Of a stretch of DNA of 64,000 bases, positions 43,803 through 52,568 are shown piece after piece. Origin of the DNA: Streptomyces broussonetiae (GTDB lineage Bacteria; Actinomycetota; Actinomycetes; Streptomycetales; Streptomycetaceae); NCBI RefSeq assembly GCF_009796285.1, contig NZ_CP047020.1:1-64000 (forward strand). The letters run 5' to 3'. Position 1 is the stretch's first letter. Every line of letters begins with the position of its first letter. Below the pieces are notes generated by a model, which saw only the letters and a program-made list of their open reading frames with translations, was not told the DNA's origin and did not search any database. A program made the position numbers and the translations under genes.

Positions 43803-44132
43803 ATGGGGAAGTGCGAGCAGCAGACCGACTTCGTCTTCACGGTCGCCGGCGAGGAGCTGGGCTTCGCCGGCGGCATCCTGATCATCGGCCTAATCGGGGT
43901 CATCCTGTGGCGGGCCTGCCGGATCGCGCGCGAGGCGACCGAGCTGCACAGCATGATCGTCGCCGCCGGGATCGTCGCCTGGTTCTCGTTCCAGTCCTTC
44001 GAGAACATCGGCATGGCCCTCGGCGTCATGCCGGTGGCCGGCATCCCGCTGCCGTTCGTCTCCTACGGCGGCTCGTCCATGTTCGCCGTGTGGGTGGCCG
44101 TGGGACTCCTCCAGTCCGTCAAGGTCCAATGA
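43803..44132 (+). pseudogene. C-terminal fragment of RodA
   Basis: EQQTDFVFTVAGEELGFAGG, ILWRACRIAREATELHSMIV, NIGMALGVMPVAGIPLPFVS, YGGSSMFAVWVAVGLLQSV are the last loop and two last helices of RodA. The first eight helices are missing. Immediately downstream is a complete FtsW/RodA gene of a different subtype. Confidence 0.85.
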
Positions 44133-44291
44133 TCCGTGCAGGCTCAGCCCAGTGCCACCGCCAGCGTCCCGGTCCGCCCGGGATCAGGTGCGGTGTGGGA
44201 CCGGTCGCCACCGCCCACGCCTTGCGGCGTCCCCTCCCGCGTGCCGCCACGTCGACTCTCCTCTTACCCGCCCTCGGCTACAGTTCAGTTG

Positions 44292-44313
44292 CGTTATTGC
44301 GCAACTATATAAC
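44292..44313 (+). promoter_or_regulatory. TTGCGCAA operator, ftsW-like gene
   Basis: TTATTGCGCAACTATATAAC with core TTGCGCAA at 44297-44304 and another GTTGCG just before. TATAAC could be a -10, so a bound protein would block it. 70 bases before the ATG at 44374. Confidence 0.6.
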
Positions 44314-44373
44314 TCTAATCGCCGGGCCCCGGAGCGGGAATGCGGGGCGGCGGACCCGATCAAGGGGGAAGGC

Positions 44374-45801
44374 ATGACTGGTCGGCGTGGGCCGGCGAAA
44401 CTGGCCGTGCGGCCGAGCCGGTCAGGGCGGCTGGGCGACCGGGGGCTGGAGCTGGCCCTCCTGCTCGGCGCCCTACTCATATGCGTGTTCGGCTACGCCG
44501 AGACGGCCCTCGCGCTCACCGGGAAGCTGCCGCCCGACATGGCGCTGACGTGCGTGGCCGCGGCCGCACTGCCCCTGGTGTGCCACGTCGCCGTACGCCG
44601 GTTCGCGCCGCACGCCGATCCGCTGATCCTGCCGCTGGCCACCCTGCTCACCGGCCTGGGGCTCGTCCTGATCCACCGTCTCGACATCGCCTACTCGACC
44701 CACTCCCACCACGCGCCGCCCGCGGCGTCCGGGCAGCTGATGTGGTGCGGCATCGCGGTGGCGGTGTTCGCCGGGGTCGTGGCGCTGCTCAAGGACCACC
44801 GCAGGCTCCAGCGCTATCCGTACGTCACGATCGCCGTGGGCATGGTCCTGCTGATGGCGCCCGCGTTCTATCCCGGCGACGTCTACGGCGCCAAGCGGTG
44901 GATCTTCATCGGGCCGCTGTCCTTCCAGCCCGGCGAGTTCGTGAAGATCGTCATCGTGGTGTTCTTCGCCGGGTACCTGACGATGCGCAGGGACGCCCTC
45001 GCGCTCGCCGGACGGCGGCTGATGGGCATGTACCTGCCGCGCGGGCGCCAGCTCGGCCCGGTCGCGGCCGTGTGGATGCTCAGCCTGCTCGTCCTGGTCT
45101 TCGAGCGGGACCTCGGCACCTCGCTGATCTTCTTCGGCCTGTTCGTGATCATGCTGTACGTCGCCACCGAGCGGACCAGCTGGGTGGTGTTCGGCGTCGT
45201 CATGTTCGCCGTCGGCGCCTTCGTCGTCGGCTCCTTCGAACCGCACGTCCACGGCCGGGTCGTCGCCTGGCTGCACCCCATGGACATCTTCCTGCCGCCC
45301 GACCAGCGCCCGGCCGGACTGGTCTCGGACCAGGCCGCCCAGGCCCTGTTCAGCTTCGGCTCGGGCGGCATGCTCGGCACCGGCCTCGGCGAGGGCCACC
45401 CTGAGCTCATCGGCTTCGCCGGGCGCAGCGACTTCATCCTGACCACGGTCGGCGAGGAACTCGGCCTCACCGGGGTGACGCTCGTCATCCTGCTCTACGC
45501 CCTGCTCGCCGAGCGCGGCCTGCGCACGGCCCTGACCGTCACCGACCCGTTCGGCAAGCTGCTCGCCGGCGGCCTGGCCTCGGCGCTCGTCCTCCAGGTC
45601 TTCGTCGTCGTGGGCGGCGTCACCGGGCTCATCCCGCTCACCGGCAAGGCCCTGCCGTTCCTCGCCCAGGGCGGCTCGTCGATGGTCGCCAACTGGCTGC
45701 TGGTCGCCGTCCTGCTCAAGGTCAGCGACACGGCCCGCCGTCCCCCGCCGCAGCCGGCCGCCGACGTCAGCGCCGCCGAGACCCAGTTCGTACGGCCGTG
45801 A
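44374..45801 (+). CDS. FtsW/RodA-family glycan polymerase
   Basis: 475 residues with ten or so membrane helices. SEDS motifs: GAKRWIFIGPLSFQPGEFVK, FERDLGTSLIFFGLFVIMLY (the catalytic Asp lies at RDLGTS), SDFILTTVGEELGLTG and LPFLAQGGSSMVANWLL. The extracytoplasmic loop VYGAKRW is kept. SEDS enzymes polymerise lipid II with a partner class B PBP; none is adjacent. AAGGGGGAAGG precedes the ATG. The second gene, a TatB-like protein, follows after 36 bases. Confidence 0.92.
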   Translation: MTGRRGPAKLAVRPSRSGRLGDRGLELALLLGALLICVFGYAETALALTGKLPPDMALTCVAAAALPLVCHVAVRRFAPHADPLILPLATLLTGLGLVLIHRLDIAYSTHSHHAPPAASGQLMWCGIAVAVFAGVVALLKDHRRLQRYPYVTIAVGMVLLMAPAFYPGDVYGAKRWIFIGPLSFQPGEFVKIVIVVFFAGYLTMRRDALALAGRRLMGMYLPRGRQLGPVAAVWMLSLLVLVFERDLGTSLIFFGLFVIMLYVATERTSWVVFGVVMFAVGAFVVGSFEPHVHGRVVAWLHPMDIFLPPDQRPAGLVSDQAAQALFSFGSGGMLGTGLGEGHPELIGFAGRSDFILTTVGEELGLTGVTLVILLYALLAERGLRTALTVTDPFGKLLAGGLASALVLQVFVVVGGVTGLIPLTGKALPFLAQGGSSMVANWLLVAVLLKVSDTARRPPPQPAADVSAAETQFVRP

Positions 45802-45837
45802 GCCCGGCATCCCTTCGGGGACAGAGTGGAGACACCG

Positions 45838-46284
45838 ATGTTGTTCGACGTGAGTCCGCTGGACCTGCTTGTCCTGGGGATCATGATCATCCTGCTCTTC
45901 GGTCCCGACAAGCTGCCCGAGGTCATACAGAAGGTGACCGGGTTCCTTCGCAAGGTCCGCGCGTTCTCCGAGGCAGCCAAGGAGGACGTCCGCTCGGAAC
46001 TGGGCCCGGAGTTCAAGGACCTGGAGCTGGCGGACCTGCACCCGAAGACGTTCGTGCGCAAGCACCTCCTCGACGGCGACGGCCTCGGGATCGAGGAGAT
46101 TCGCTCCGCCCTGGATCCGAGGGCGGAGCTGGCCGAGCTGGCCGACGCGGTGAACGGCGAGCCGAGTGAGTCGACCCAGCGGGCCGCGCGAACCGAGCCG
46201 ACCGGTCGGACCGGGAGCGGGGCGAGCCGAGCGGCCTCGCCGGATCAGGCCCCCGCGCACGCCTACGATCCCGACGCCACCTGA
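45838..46284 (+). CDS. TatB-like Sec-independent translocase subunit 2
   Basis: 148 residues: membrane segment PLDLLVLGIMIILLFGPDKL, amphipathic helix FLRKVRAFSEAAKEDVRSEL, and the block LHPKTFVRKHLLDGDGLGIE shared with the protein at 23650. The tail differs but both end in YDPDAT/FDPDAT. It lies directly behind the ftsW-like gene, probably in one operon. GTG 45826 is an alternative start. Confidence 0.85.
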   Translation: MLFDVSPLDLLVLGIMIILLFGPDKLPEVIQKVTGFLRKVRAFSEAAKEDVRSELGPEFKDLELADLHPKTFVRKHLLDGDGLGIEEIRSALDPRAELAELADAVNGEPSESTQRAARTEPTGRTGSGASRAASPDQAPAHAYDPDAT

Positions 46285-46506
46285 GCCACGACGAGCGGTC
46301 AGACAACCCCCCTTGGCTGCACCGAGCCATCAGGGATACTGCGGAGGACCGGGACGTCGCTCGGAAGCGAACGCGCCGGCCCTTCGCCCGAGGACGAAAG
46401 CACCGGCCCCTCCGCCCGAGGAAGAATGCGTGCCCCCCCGCCCCGCGTGGCAGCGCCCCCACGCCGGCATGAACCAGCCCTCGTCCCTGCTTGGGACGGA
46501 CGCCCC

Positions 46507-47232
46507 TTACGCAACGGCGAAGTAGGCGAGGCTGCCCAGGCCCACAACCGAGCAGCAGATCGCGAAGGGGATCAGGGCGCGGTGCTCGAAGTGCCGGGCC
46601 AGGTAGCGGGGCGCGAGGTAGGCGGCCACGAAGGCGGCGACGCTGCCCGCTAGGAGCGGGCCGCGTAGGCCGTTGCCAAGAGCGCCGAGCAGCGGCGGCA
46701 GCTTGAGCAGGGCGGCGCCGCCGATGACCGGCGCGGCGTGGAGGAGCGCGCAGCGGGCGGAGTCCTCGTGGTTCAGGCCCTTGAAGATGCCCGCGCTGAT
46801 GGTGGAGCCGGTGCGGCTGATGCCGGGGAGGAGAGCGATGATCTGGGCGGCGCCGATGGTCACGGCCTGGCGCATGGTCAGCCGGGTGATCCGCAGGTCC
46901 GACTGTTCCTCCGCCGACAGCTGTTCCTCCCCGCGCGCGGCCACGGCCACGGCCCGCCTGCGCGCGGTTCCGCCGCGCCGCAGCTGCTCGGTGACGAAAA
47001 GCGCGATGCCGTTGAGGGCGAAGAAGATCGCGGTCGGAACGTGCTGCCCGAGCGTTGTACGGAACACCTTGTCGAGCGCGACGCCGGCGACCGCGACCGG
47101 GACGTAGGCGGTGACGATCAGCCAGGCCAACATCTGGTCCACGGTCTCGACGCGGCGCTGGGTGACCGACGTGACCAGGCCGCGGATCACGCGCGCACGG
47201 CTGCGGCCGCGGAAGGTACTACAGGCGGGCAA
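46507..47232 (-). pseudogene. UppP/BacA undecaprenyl-diphosphate phosphatase lacking its N-terminus
   Basis: The frame has LAWLIVTAYVPVAVAGVALD, AAQIIALLPGISRTGSTISA (motif PGxSRxG with catalytic Arg and Ser), KLPPLLGAL and closing helices as in UppP. The first ~80-90 residues, which should carry the essential EGLTEFLPVSSTGH-type motif, are replaced by unrelated arginine-rich residues. It is therefore unlikely to be active. Confidence 0.8.
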
Positions 47233-47258
47233 GAATCCGGACAGGCCACCCGAAGCCC

Positions 47259-47410
47259 TCAGCTCACACTGCTCCCTCTCGCGGACGCCAGCACGCGGAA
47301 GTATCCGGTCTCGCCAGGACTATCCCTACCGAGCAGGTTCCGTTCGTGGTGCTTGCGGGCCAGGACGAGCCCGGCGGCGTACAGCGCGACGACGATGGTG
47401 TTCGACGCTT
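47259..47410 (-). pseudogene. 3' fragment of an unknown membrane protein
   Basis: TIVVALYAAGLVLARKHHER, NLLGRDSPGETGYFRVLASA then a stop at 47259. It has no start and abuts the LCP 3 stop. Not recognised. Confidence 0.3.
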
Positions 47411-47414
47411 CGCG

Positions 47415-48662
47415 TTAGCCGGCCACAGGATCATCGTTTTGGAGCTTGCTGAAGAGGGTCTTGGCTTGGGTCTGGTTCCACAGGAGGGAATCGCCGTCTG
47501 CTGTCGGGTAGCTGGGGTTGGCGACCGGGACGACCGTCGACGTGCCCTGGCCGCCGGAGACGTCCTTCATGGCCAGCGCCAGCTTCGCCAGGTCGCACAG
47601 GCTCATGCTCTTGTCGACGCTCAGAGTCTCCAGCCCCGCGCCAAGGGCGGGGTACAGCTTGAACGGGTTCAGCAACGTCCCCGGCGTCGCCGTCTGCTGA
47701 GCGACCGCGTGCAGGAACTGCTGTTGGTGCTTCTCGCGGCCCAGGTCCTGGTTCGCCTCCTGGTGCCGCTCCCTGACGAACGCCAGAGACTGCGCCCCGT
47801 TGAACTCCTGGCAGCCCGCTTTGAAGTCCGCGCCCGAGTCCTTGTCCTTGATCGGCTTGTCCAGGCACATGTTCACCCCGCCTAGCGTGTTCACCAGGTT
47901 CACGAACCCGCCGAAGCCGATCTCCGCGTAGCGGTCGATGTGCAGGCCCGTGTTGTACTCGACCGTCTGCGCGAGCAACTGCCCGCCGCCCCACGAGAAC
48001 GCCACGTTCAGCTTGTGCTTCGATGCCGGGTAGTGCTTGCCCGTCTGCCCGGTGAATGCCGGGATCGTCACATAGCTGTCGCGCGGCAGGCTCAGCAACG
48101 TGTCCCCGTGCGAGCCCACGTGCAGGATCATCATCGTGTCGCTGTTGCCGAACTGCCCCTCGTTGTCGCTGCCGACATGCAGCGCCTGCTGCTGTGCGTG
48201 TGTGAGGTTGCCGCGATTGTCGGAACCCGCGATCAGATAGTTGGTGCCCGTGTCCTGCGGGGGACGGTTCGGCAGCGCGCCAAGGTCGATCGTTCGGGTC
48301 AGCTTGCTGTCCGCCCAGAAGTACGTCCCCACAGACGTGACCATCAGAACGACCACCAGCGCCAGCAGCCCGTATCCGATCCGCTTGCGCCAGCTCCTCG
48401 GGCGGTCCGGACGCGCCGGGCGGCCCGCCCGGTACGTACCGTTGCCGTCACCTCTCACCTGCCGCGGTACGCCACCGTGTGCCGCCGCCCTGCGTGGTGA
48501 CAGCTGAGGCGGCAGCGGTGGCTCGGCAGTCGGCCCCTGCGGCGCACCGGAAAACTGCTGTGACTGCGGTGCGTAACCGCCCAGTGGTCTTCCCGCCTGA
48601 GACACCGCGCGAGCGCCTTCCGGCTCGCTGTCCTCGCTCCACCCCTCGGGCCATCCGTTCAT
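47415..48662 (-). CDS. LCP family protein 3
   Basis: 415 residues: a long Gln/Pro-rich cytoplasmic part, a membrane segment (GYGLLALVVVLMVTSVGTYF, ~100), then the LCP domain with NYLIAGSDNRG, LLSLPRDSYVTIP, DRYAEIGFGGFVNLVNTLGG and FVRERHQEANQDLGREKHQQ. Unlike LCP 1 and 2 it has no LytR_C domain. Catalytic arginines are present. No TTGCGCAA site was seen before its ATG. Confidence 0.92.
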   Translation of the reverse strand: MNGWPEGWSEDSEPEGARAVSQAGRPLGGYAPQSQQFSGAPQGPTAEPPLPPQLSPRRAAAHGGVPRQVRGDGNGTYRAGRPARPDRPRSWRKRIGYGLLALVVVLMVTSVGTYFWADSKLTRTIDLGALPNRPPQDTGTNYLIAGSDNRGNLTHAQQQALHVGSDNEGQFGNSDTMMILHVGSHGDTLLSLPRDSYVTIPAFTGQTGKHYPASKHKLNVAFSWGGGQLLAQTVEYNTGLHIDRYAEIGFGGFVNLVNTLGGVNMCLDKPIKDKDSGADFKAGCQEFNGAQSLAFVRERHQEANQDLGREKHQQQFLHAVAQQTATPGTLLNPFKLYPALGAGLETLSVDKSMSLCDLAKLALAMKDVSGGQGTSTVVPVANPSYPTADGDSLLWNQTQAKTLFSKLQNDDPVAG

Positions 48663-48883
48663 GCCGGGCAGTGTGCCCGCCGGACCTGACCGAGCCTGCG
48701 GTCAGTGCCATTCTGTATCTGTACTGACGGAATTGTTACGGCACTGCCATTTCTCTATTACGAGCAATTTCGATCTATGCCTTGGCGTTCGGTGGTCAGG
48801 CGTCGCGGTGGCGTCAGGCAGCGTCGCGGGGCAAGCGACCGACCTGCATGCCTTTTGCGCTCGTCCTGCGGAAGGCCGCGCCG

Positions 48884-49315
48884 TCACGGAGACTGGCCAT
48901 CTGGTGTGCCGTTTTCGGGTGCGCCCTCTTCGTGGATGTCGAGCAGTTGGGTCAGGCCGAGCCGCTGGAACGTAATGCTGGCGTTGGTGCTGGTATGGGT
49001 GACGATGATCCTTGTGCCATGGAGTCGTGCCTGGCGCAGCATGGAGAGGAAGGCCTGGCCTCCGTCGCTGTTCATGTAGGTGACGCGTTGGAGATCCACC
49101 TCCAGAACGCGTGGATGCGTCGCGAGGGCGTCGAGCAGGTCCTTGCTGACACTTTCTGCGTTCTTCGCGGTGATCTCGCCCGACAGCCGGACCATGACGT
49201 GCTCCGAGGCACGGGCCGTGCGGGCTGTCCGCCCTCTCAGTCGGTGCAGTGCGCCGCGTGCGGTCTCCCAGAGGCTGCGGTGTCCGTGTGGCGGGGCGGG
49301 CGAGTGCTCCGGCAT
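48884..49315 (-). CDS. STAS-domain anti-sigma factor antagonist
   Basis: 143 residues. The STAS fold is seen from ~55: ASEHVMVRLSGEITAKNAES, VLEVDLQRVTYMNSDGGQAF (the phosphorylatable Ser is in MNSDGG, ~84), LRQARLHGTRIIVTHTS, ITFQRLGLTQLLDIH. Such proteins bind an anti-sigma kinase to release a sigma factor. No kinase gene is adjacent. ATG 49315 is chosen because GGGAG lies just upstream. An Arg-rich N-terminal extension is unusual. Confidence 0.8.
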   Translation of the reverse strand: MPEHSPAPPHGHRSLWETARGALHRLRGRTARTARASEHVMVRLSGEITAKNAESVSKDLLDALATHPRVLEVDLQRVTYMNSDGGQAFLSMLRQARLHGTRIIVTHTSTNASITFQRLGLTQLLDIHEEGAPENGTPDGQSP

Positions 49316-49598
49316 TGAGTCTCCCGGTCGGTGACTGCGGGCGGGCCATGTCGACCAGACTTTCCGAGACACCTGGGAACAGACTAGTCGGACATTCCTC
49401 CGCGAATCATGCTGCTCTGTGCTGTGTCGGCCAGCGCATGGCGGCGCAAGACAAGGGCGCGCCGGATGCGAGCTGGATGTGTATCAGGGTGGGCCCGGGC
49501 AACGTGCCGGTCAGCGCCCGATGGCACGGAGTGCCCGATCAACGGACTGCGACCCGATTCCCGGCGTCAGTGATCTCATGTGGTCGGCCGGCATGGCC

Positions 49599-49895
49599 TC
49601 AGCGTGCGTTCCGTCCGTAGCGCGCGATGATCCACGCGGCGCCTCGTTCGGCCAGTGCCTTCCGGCGTGCCCTGCGTGAACGTCTCGGAGCCGCAGGCAA
49701 AGCTCCTCGCCCCGGTCCGGGAGCGGCTGCCAGCCCCGCGAGCCGCTTGGCGGCACGCGACAGCTCGGCTTGTAGCCGTCGGCGCCGTCCAGGGGAGGTG
49801 GTCTTCAGCAGGGCCGTATAGAGCCCCTCGATCTCGGACACGGCGGCTCCCAGCCGGAGATTCGCGTCGCGCCGCTGAACGTTGCCGTGCACCAT
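49599..49895 (-). CDS. Hypothetical protein, gene B copy 2 (intact)
   Basis: 98 residues: MVHGNVQRRDANLRLGAAVS, EIEGLYTALLKTTSPGRRRR, LQAELSRAAKRLAGLAAAPG, and a basic tail ARRKALAERGAAWIIARY. Predicted to be helical and basic. It is the whole version of the gene broken by IS21 at 15087. GGGGGAGGA lies upstream. It overlaps the end of gene A copy 2. Family not recognised. Confidence 0.6.
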   Translation of the reverse strand: MVHGNVQRRDANLRLGAAVSEIEGLYTALLKTTSPGRRRRLQAELSRAAKRLAGLAAAPGPGRGALPAAPRRSRRARRKALAERGAAWIIARYGRNAR

Positions 49896-50250
49896 GGATG
49901 GTCTTCCTCCCCCGAGGGCGTATCGCCCAGGCTGACTTCGACTGTTGTGCCGTCCGGCAACCTTCTTGCCGTCCGGGAGCGCCATGTGCCGTTTTCGACC
50001 AGCAGAGCGATCCGGTCGGGGTCGTAGACGACCCAGCGCGGCGTCGGGGCGCCGGACAGGCGCAGGCGGTACAGGGTGGCGCCGTCCGGGTTGTCCACCA
50101 GGCGGTGACGGTGCCCGGCCGCGGCCATCCGGCCTGCTCGTTCATGGCCACTGGCCGGTAGGTGAGCTGGACCTGGGCGTCCGGGGGAGGCGGCGGGTAT
50201 CCCTGCGCCAGTTCTTCCAGCAGGCGCTCTGCAGCGGACGTGCCTCGCAT
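49805..50250 (-). pseudogene. Gene A copy 2, frameshifted
   Basis: From ATG 50250: RGTSAAERLLEELAQGYPPP, QVQLTYRPVAMNEQAGWPRP, GTVTAWW; then a one-base deletion relative to copy 1 (TGGTGGACAACC against TGGTGGACCAACC) shifts the frame, and the other frame continues DNPDGATLYRLRLSGAPTPR, WVVYDPDRIALLVENGTWRS and on to LPDGTTVEVSLGDTP. The copy lacks the stop that ends copy 1. Confidence 0.7.
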
Positions 50251-50294
50251 GGTCCGGCCCTCCCCCTGGCTCCGTTCAGATGATGCTTTCATTA

Positions 50295-50302
50295 TTGCGC
50301 AA
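50295..50302. promoter_or_regulatory. TTGCGCAA operator, gene A copy 2
   Basis: Read on the minus strand: TTGCGCAATAATGAAAG, 45 bases before the ATG at 50250, the same position and sequence as at gene A copy 1. Confidence 0.6.
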
Positions 50303-50364
50303 CTGATGAACTTCCCTCGAAGGGTCGGCATCGAAGCCAGGGTCACCTCGCCCGGGTCGAACCA

Positions 50365-52164
50365 TTGAGTGACTCTGTCGGGAATCTTGAGGACGGGCGT
50401 CACTTCCCTTGGCGCCACCACAGCGGCCGGGGTAAGTCGCGTGCGTCGAGGTATTGCTGGAATGCCGTGGGAGGGCGGGGTCGGTACGAGCCGTGGACGG
50501 GTTCTTGAAGGCTCAGCCACTCGACGTTGATCGCGAGTGCGGTCAGGACGTGCTGGACGTGCGTCTTGGCCAGGCCGCGGTAGCGACACCGGCGTCCGCG
50601 GTGGCCATCAGCGAACTCCTCGATGGTGCCCTCGGCCCCCGAGCGTCGCCCGTAGAGTCGGCGCCAGTCCGCATCCTGCTGGTCGGCGCGGTTCTTGGTT
50701 TGGAGTTCGTGCAGGCGGCGGGTGGGAAAGTACAGGCTGCGAAACGGGCCTGGAGTGCACTTGGCCCGCTCGGGACAGCGGCCGCACTGGCGGGCGTCGA
50801 ACCGGACTGTGACCTTGGTCGGCTCGGCCACCGGCAGGTCCTGCCAGTTGCCGCTGACCTGCCCGTTGGGGCAGGTTACCTCCCGCTGGTCGAAGTCGAT
50901 GATGAAGTTCTCCCGGCCGAATCCGTCGTTGGCCCGGTGCTGCGGGGTGGTGCTGGGCGGAAGCGGCCCGATCAGAGTGACGCGGTGCAGGCGGGCGGCG
51001 GCGTCCATGCCGGCCACGGAGGTGTAGCCGCCGTCGACCAGGTGCCGGTCCGGCAGCAGGCGCAGCCTCCTGAGGCGGGCGTGGATGCCGGGCAGCGCCT
51101 GGCTGTCCGCACTGGAGACGGCGGTGGCCACGTCGGTGATGACGTTGATCCGCTTGTCGTCGCAGGTCTCGGTCACGTGCACGAGGTAGCCGGTCCAGCG
51201 GGTGTCGCCGCGGCGCGTCCAGCGTGCCTCGGCCTCATACGGCGACTCGATCTGAATCCGGGAGGGCGGCCGGCCGTCGCGCTTCGTGCGCGGCCTAAAC
51301 CGCCCCTTGGCATCCACCAGGAAGTGCTGCACCAGGATCGTTCGGAGCACCTTCGCCTGCGCCGGAGCGCCGCCGGGGAACCGGGCGTCAAGGCGTTGCA
51401 GCAGTTCGCGGGCGTCGTTGCCCACCTGCTCCAGACGGGCGACGGGGTGGCTGGGCTGGGAGCACAGGCGAACCGGCCGGCCGTAGCGTTGGGCCCATTC
51501 GGCGGTGACCAGCTCATCCAGCACCTCTGGCGCGTCGCGGGCCACCTCTTCCAGCACGGCGCGGACCGCCTCGGTCACCAGCTCCAGGCGGGTCAACTCC
51601 CGTGCGGCGGACAGGACGTGGGTGGAGTCGGTGCGCTGCGTGACGCGCCCCTTGAGCAGGCCGGCCCGTCGGATCCGGGTGAATGCGAGGCCCAGTAGCC
51701 GGTCGGCGCGGTCGCCTTCGGCGAGCCGGTCGCGGAAGTCGGACAGGACGCTGTGGTGGAAGCCGGGATCCTCCAGGTCCAGTCCGAGGGCGTACTTGAA
51801 GTCGATTCGGCAGCGCACCGCCTCGGCTGCCTGGCGGTCGGAGAGGTTCATCGCGTACTGCAGCACGCAGACGGTGGCGAGTTGGGCGGGTGAGAGCCCA
51901 GGGCGGCCGTCACGCGGGTACCAGGCGGTGAAGTCCTCGTCACTCCAGAGGCCATCGAGGCGGTCGCGGATCCACATCGCGGTGGTGCCCTTGGGGTTGG
52001 CCGCGCGGGCAACCCGGGCGGTCAGCGGCGGGATCTCGGCTCCGGAGTGAGGTTGGAGGGACACATCGGGCTCCTGGGGAACGATGGCGGGACGTCCCAA
52101 CGAGCCTGACGCAACGTCACGATCGTTAACTGCCGTCCTCAAGATTCCCGACAGAGTCGCTCAA
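50365..52164 (-). mobile_element. IS1182-family insertion sequence
   Basis: Terminal inverted repeats of about 32 bases with one mismatch begin TTGAGTGACTCTGTCGG on the left and the complement of TTGAGCGACTCTGTCGG on the right. No clear target duplication was found. It separates gene A copy 2 from the small gene at 52175. Confidence 0.85.
50400..52064 (-). CDS. IS1182-family transposase
   Basis: 554 residues. The N-terminal HTH part reads PQLATVCVLQYAMNLSDRQA-like (LSPAQLATVCVLQYAMNLSD), then DSTHVLSAARELTRLELVTE and HLVDGGYTSVAGM, a zinc-like CGRCPERAKC, and the closing GAEGTIEEFADGHRGRRCRY with the catalytic E. The GTG at 52064 (CAGGAG upstream) gives the family start VSLQPHSGAEIPPLTARVAR; the frame is open further upstream to 52142. 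It appears intact. Confidence 0.92.
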   Translation of the reverse strand: MSLQPHSGAEIPPLTARVARAANPKGTTAMWIRDRLDGLWSDEDFTAWYPRDGRPGLSPAQLATVCVLQYAMNLSDRQAAEAVRCRIDFKYALGLDLEDPGFHHSVLSDFRDRLAEGDRADRLLGLAFTRIRRAGLLKGRVTQRTDSTHVLSAARELTRLELVTEAVRAVLEEVARDAPEVLDELVTAEWAQRYGRPVRLCSQPSHPVARLEQVGNDARELLQRLDARFPGGAPAQAKVLRTILVQHFLVDAKGRFRPRTKRDGRPPSRIQIESPYEAEARWTRRGDTRWTGYLVHVTETCDDKRINVITDVATAVSSADSQALPGIHARLRRLRLLPDRHLVDGGYTSVAGMDAAARLHRVTLIGPLPPSTTPQHRANDGFGRENFIIDFDQREVTCPNGQVSGNWQDLPVAEPTKVTVRFDARQCGRCPERAKCTPGPFRSLYFPTRRLHELQTKNRADQQDADWRRLYGRRSGAEGTIEEFADGHRGRRCRYRGLAKTHVQHVLTALAINVEWLSLQEPVHGSYRPRPPTAFQQYLDARDLPRPLWWRQGK

Positions 52165-52174
52165 TCCGAAGAGC

Positions 52175-52333
52175 TCAGTAATGCACTTCTCCCGGGTTGA
52201 TGTCGGCACGCGGCACTACATGCGCGATGGTGGTGTCTCGGGCGCCGGGCATGACGGTCGTCACCATGCCCATCGAGGCCTTGATCATCCCCTCGGCGAT
52301 GACCTTCAGGTCCGGCGGCATCCCCACACGCAT
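52175..52333 (-). CDS. Small unknown ORF or gene fragment
   Basis: 52 residues: MRVGMPPDLKVIAEGMIKAS, MGMVTTVMPGARDTTIAHVV, PRADINPGEVHY. Every third codon position is nearly always G or C, so it is coding or once was. AGGGGAG touches the ATG, too close for a normal site, so it may be the 3' end of a truncated gene. Not recognised. Confidence 0.4.
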   Translation of the reverse strand: MRVGMPPDLKVIAEGMIKASMGMVTTVMPGARDTTIAHVVPRADINPGEVHY

Positions 52334-52484
52334 CTCCCCTGCGGAATGTGACGTCCACGGTCACTCAAGGATTCCGTTCTACCGCATCGTGATCACCAAG
52401 GCCCAGCTCGTTCTGCGCCACGCCCTGCTCGTGGGCGGCGGAGGCCGGTTCCTCCATGTGGCAAAGCCCACAGACGCTCGCTCG

Positions 52485-52503
52485 ATTGCGTGATCTTGCA
52501 ACT
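52485..52503 (+). promoter_or_regulatory. TTGCGTGA-type operator, transglycosylase gene
   Basis: ATTGCGTGATCTTGCAACT, a looser form with TTGC and TTGCAAC halves in the usual spacing, 66 bases before the ATG at 52569. Confidence 0.45.
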
Positions 52504-52568
52504 GACGTGGAGCCCAATGCGTCCCACCCGTCATCGGCACCGGATGGACGACTGGACGGACTGGGCAC

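Noticed and set aside
44473..46260. 595-codon open frame opposite ftsW and tatB
   Set aside because: Antisense shadow of clear SEDS and TatB genes; no domain and no ribosome site.
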